From Solirubrobacter soli DSM 22325 (GTDB taxonomy: Bacteria; Actinomycetota; Thermoleophilia; Solirubrobacterales; Solirubrobacteraceae), in NCBI RefSeq assembly GCF_000423665.1, contig NZ_AUIK01000009.1, positions 1 through 64,000 on the forward strand: a DNA stretch of 64,000 nucleotides. The letters run 5' to 3'. A program made the position numbers and the translations under genes. Every line of letters starts with the position of its first letter. The stretch's first letter is position 1. Shown in pieces: positions 62,883-64,000 of this stretch. Below the pieces are notes generated by a model, which was not told where the DNA came from, did no database searches, and saw nothing but the letters and a program-made list of their open reading frames with translations.

Positions 62883-63539
62883 GTGCACGACTGGCCGGAC
62901 CGTCACGCGTCCACCCCGAGCGAGCTGCAAGAGCGGCTGGCTGCCGAGCGCTCGGACACGCCGTTCGTCGAATTGCGCGACGGCGACGGCATCCAGCGCC
63001 TGGTCGCCCTGACCGAGGGTCTGACCGTCGGGCGGTCGCCCGCGTCCGGGCTCGCGCTGGTGTGGGATGCACAGGTCTCGCGCTCTCACGCGTCGATCGA
63101 GGCGATCGACGGCGTCTGGACGGTGCTCGACGACGGGCGCTCCACCAACGGGACGTTCGTCAACGAGGAGCGGGTGCAGGGGAGACGCACGCTCCGCCAC
63201 CTGGACGTCATCCGGGTCGGGGCCACGCGCCTGCGCTTCCACGATCCGTCGGAGACGACGGACTCCAAGCTGACCGAGGTCGCCGCGCAGGCGGTCGTCC
63301 CGCAGCTCACGCCCGCGCAGCTGCGGGTCCTCGTGGCGTTGTGCCGCCCGGCGGACGGGCCGGCGTCCAACGAGGAGATAGCGGAGGAGCTGACCGTGTC
63401 GATCGACACGGTGAAGACCCATATGCGCGCGCTCTTCGACGCGTTCAGCCTGCAGGCGTCGGCGCCGTACCGCAAGCGGTTCGAGCTCGTCCGGCTGGCG
63501 GTCGACGCCGGCTTGGTCGCGCCGCCCGAGCGTCGTTAG
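62883..63539 (+). CDS. FHA-domain protein with C-terminal winged/LuxR-like helix-turn-helix
   Basis: 218 residues from a GTG at 62883, with TAGAGT 8 nt upstream (62869-62874), again probably leaderless. The FHA domain (about 40-125) shows LTVGRSPASGLAL, VSRSHASIEAIDG and STNGTFVN, the phosphothreonine-binding loops. The C-terminal segment (about 140-200: LTPAQLRVLVALCRP..ASNEEIAEELTVSIDTVKTHMRALFDAF) is a DNA-binding helix-turn-helix. It may read phosphorylation by the nearby kinase-like protein and change transcription. It diverges from the protease operon. Confidence 0.87.
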   Translation: MHDWPDRHASTPSELQERLAAERSDTPFVELRDGDGIQRLVALTEGLTVGRSPASGLALVWDAQVSRSHASIEAIDGVWTVLDDGRSTNGTFVNEERVQGRRTLRHLDVIRVGATRLRFHDPSETTDSKLTEVAAQAVVPQLTPAQLRVLVALCRPADGPASNEEIAEELTVSIDTVKTHMRALFDAFSLQASAPYRKRFELVRLAVDAGLVAPPERR

Positions 63540-63553
63540 CGGCGATCCTTGCG

Positions 63554-63570
63554 AGCGGGCTTCGCCCGCT
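63554..63570. terminator. Hairpin downstream of the FHA-HTH gene
   Basis: AGCGGGC-TTC-GCCCGCT forms a perfect 7-bp stem 14 bp after the FHA-HTH stop codon. No T-run follows. Confidence 0.5.
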
Positions 63571-63646
63571 GCTTCGGTCGCTTAAGGGGATCGCTTCGCG
63601 GATCTCCTAGCGATCTCTTTGCCAAACGCGCCCTAGCCTGGGCGCG

Positions 63647-64000
63647 ATGAAGCCGCGCGTGCTGTTCGTCGAGGACGAGGACTCGATCTCCGGGCCGTTC
63701 TCGAGCACCCTGCGGCGCGAGGGGTTCGAGGTCACCGTCGCCGAGTCGCTCGCCGAGGCGCGGGCGGTGGGCGAGTTCGACCTGGTGCTGCTCGATCTGA
63801 TGCTCCCCGACGGCGACGGGCGGGACTTCGCGCGCGAGCTGCGCGGCTCCGGCTCCGAGGTCCCGATCATCATCCTCACCGCCCGCGGGACCGAGCTCGA
63901 GCGGGTGGTGGGGCTCGAGCTGGGCGCCGACGACTACGTGGTCAAGCCGTTCTCCGGCGCCGAGGTGATCGCGCGCATGCGGGCGGTCCTGCGGCGTGCG
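63647..64000 (+). CDS. OmpR/PhoB-type response regulator, 3' end cut by window
   Basis: 118 codons to the window edge, all receiver domain: acidic pair in LFVEDED, phospho-acceptor Asp in FDLVLLDLMLPDGDG, Thr in IIILTAR, Lys in DDYVVKPFSGAEVIARMRAVLRR. The Lys-Pro-Phe and Arg-x-x-Ala-x-Leu-Arg-Arg end is typical of OmpR-type regulators, so a winged helix is expected beyond the edge. TAGCCT 7 nt before the ATG (63634-63639) suggests a leaderless message. Confidence 0.85.
   Translation, partial: MKPRVLFVEDEDSISGPFSSTLRREGFEVTVAESLAEARAVGEFDLVLLDLMLPDGDGRDFARELRGSGSEVPIIILTARGTELERVVGLELGADDYVVKPFSGAEVIARMRAVLRRA

Overview
The window is very GC-rich DNA with dense gene packing, many GTG/TTG starts, ATGA/GTGA stop-start overlaps and -10 boxes of the form TANNNT only 6-13 nt from the start codon. 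The dnaK-grpE-dnaJ-hspR cluster, the inositol-phospholipid genes and the DUF559/AbiEi-type genes indicate an actinobacterium. The mixture of secreted beta-helix/FecR proteins and zinc-ribbon kinase-ATPase fusions suggests Thermoleophilia (Solirubrobacterales-like). That placement is inference, because no rRNA is present.

Layout. 1-5 kb: a membrane-anchored TPR protein cut by the window edge, a GNAT acetyltransferase, a zinc alcohol dehydrogenase, and a single-gene PLD-nuclease cassette bracketed by a 14-bp direct repeat. 5-11 kb: a leftward operon (thiE, membrane protein, TSUP transporter, dihydrolipoyl dehydrogenase, DsbA-like protein, small protein) diverges from a TPP-riboswitch-controlled thiO-thiS-thiG operon. 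11-12 kb: a DUF559 gene.

12.1-29.1 kb is the most unusual part: seven consecutive leftward genes (called P1-P7 here, P7 most upstream) for exported proteins. Six have an N-terminal right-handed beta-helix/choice-of-anchor-Q type region, and P3 instead has only Ig-like modules. All seven end in the same FecR-like domain, usually after a Thr-Pro linker. P1 also carries about 17 Ig-like modules of ~83 residues. Four transcription units in the array share one promoter design (TTGC at -35, exactly 18 bp, TANGGTCG at -10) with almost no 5' leader. P4 and P7 share a 121-bp identical 3' tract. Together these point to an expanding, co-regulated surface-protein family.

29-45 kb holds mostly single metabolic and housekeeping genes: MFS exporter, SnoaL-like protein, EEP-family protein, argF, AKR, SDR with an XRE regulator, map, rlmD, hydrolase, quinone-oxidoreductase-like protein, cupin-TPR protein, a divergent family-4 UDG, a GT4-PHP fusion, a NarL-type two-component system, and a cupredoxin lipoprotein with its membrane partner.

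45-50.6 kb is a leftward inositol-phospholipid/envelope cluster (CAP-domain protein, polytopic membrane protein, PAP2 enzyme, CDP-alcohol phosphotransferase, inositol-3-phosphate synthase). 50.8-55.6 kb: nth, then dnaK-grpE-dnaJ-hspR. 55.6-57.4 kb: an MFS drug-type exporter and a divergent MarR repressor with a palindrome between them. 57.8-64 kb: a decarboxylase C-terminal fragment, a large zinc-ribbon/kinase/ATPase/TPR protein, a papain-like protein with a small partner, an FHA-HTH protein, and the start of an OmpR-type response regulator.
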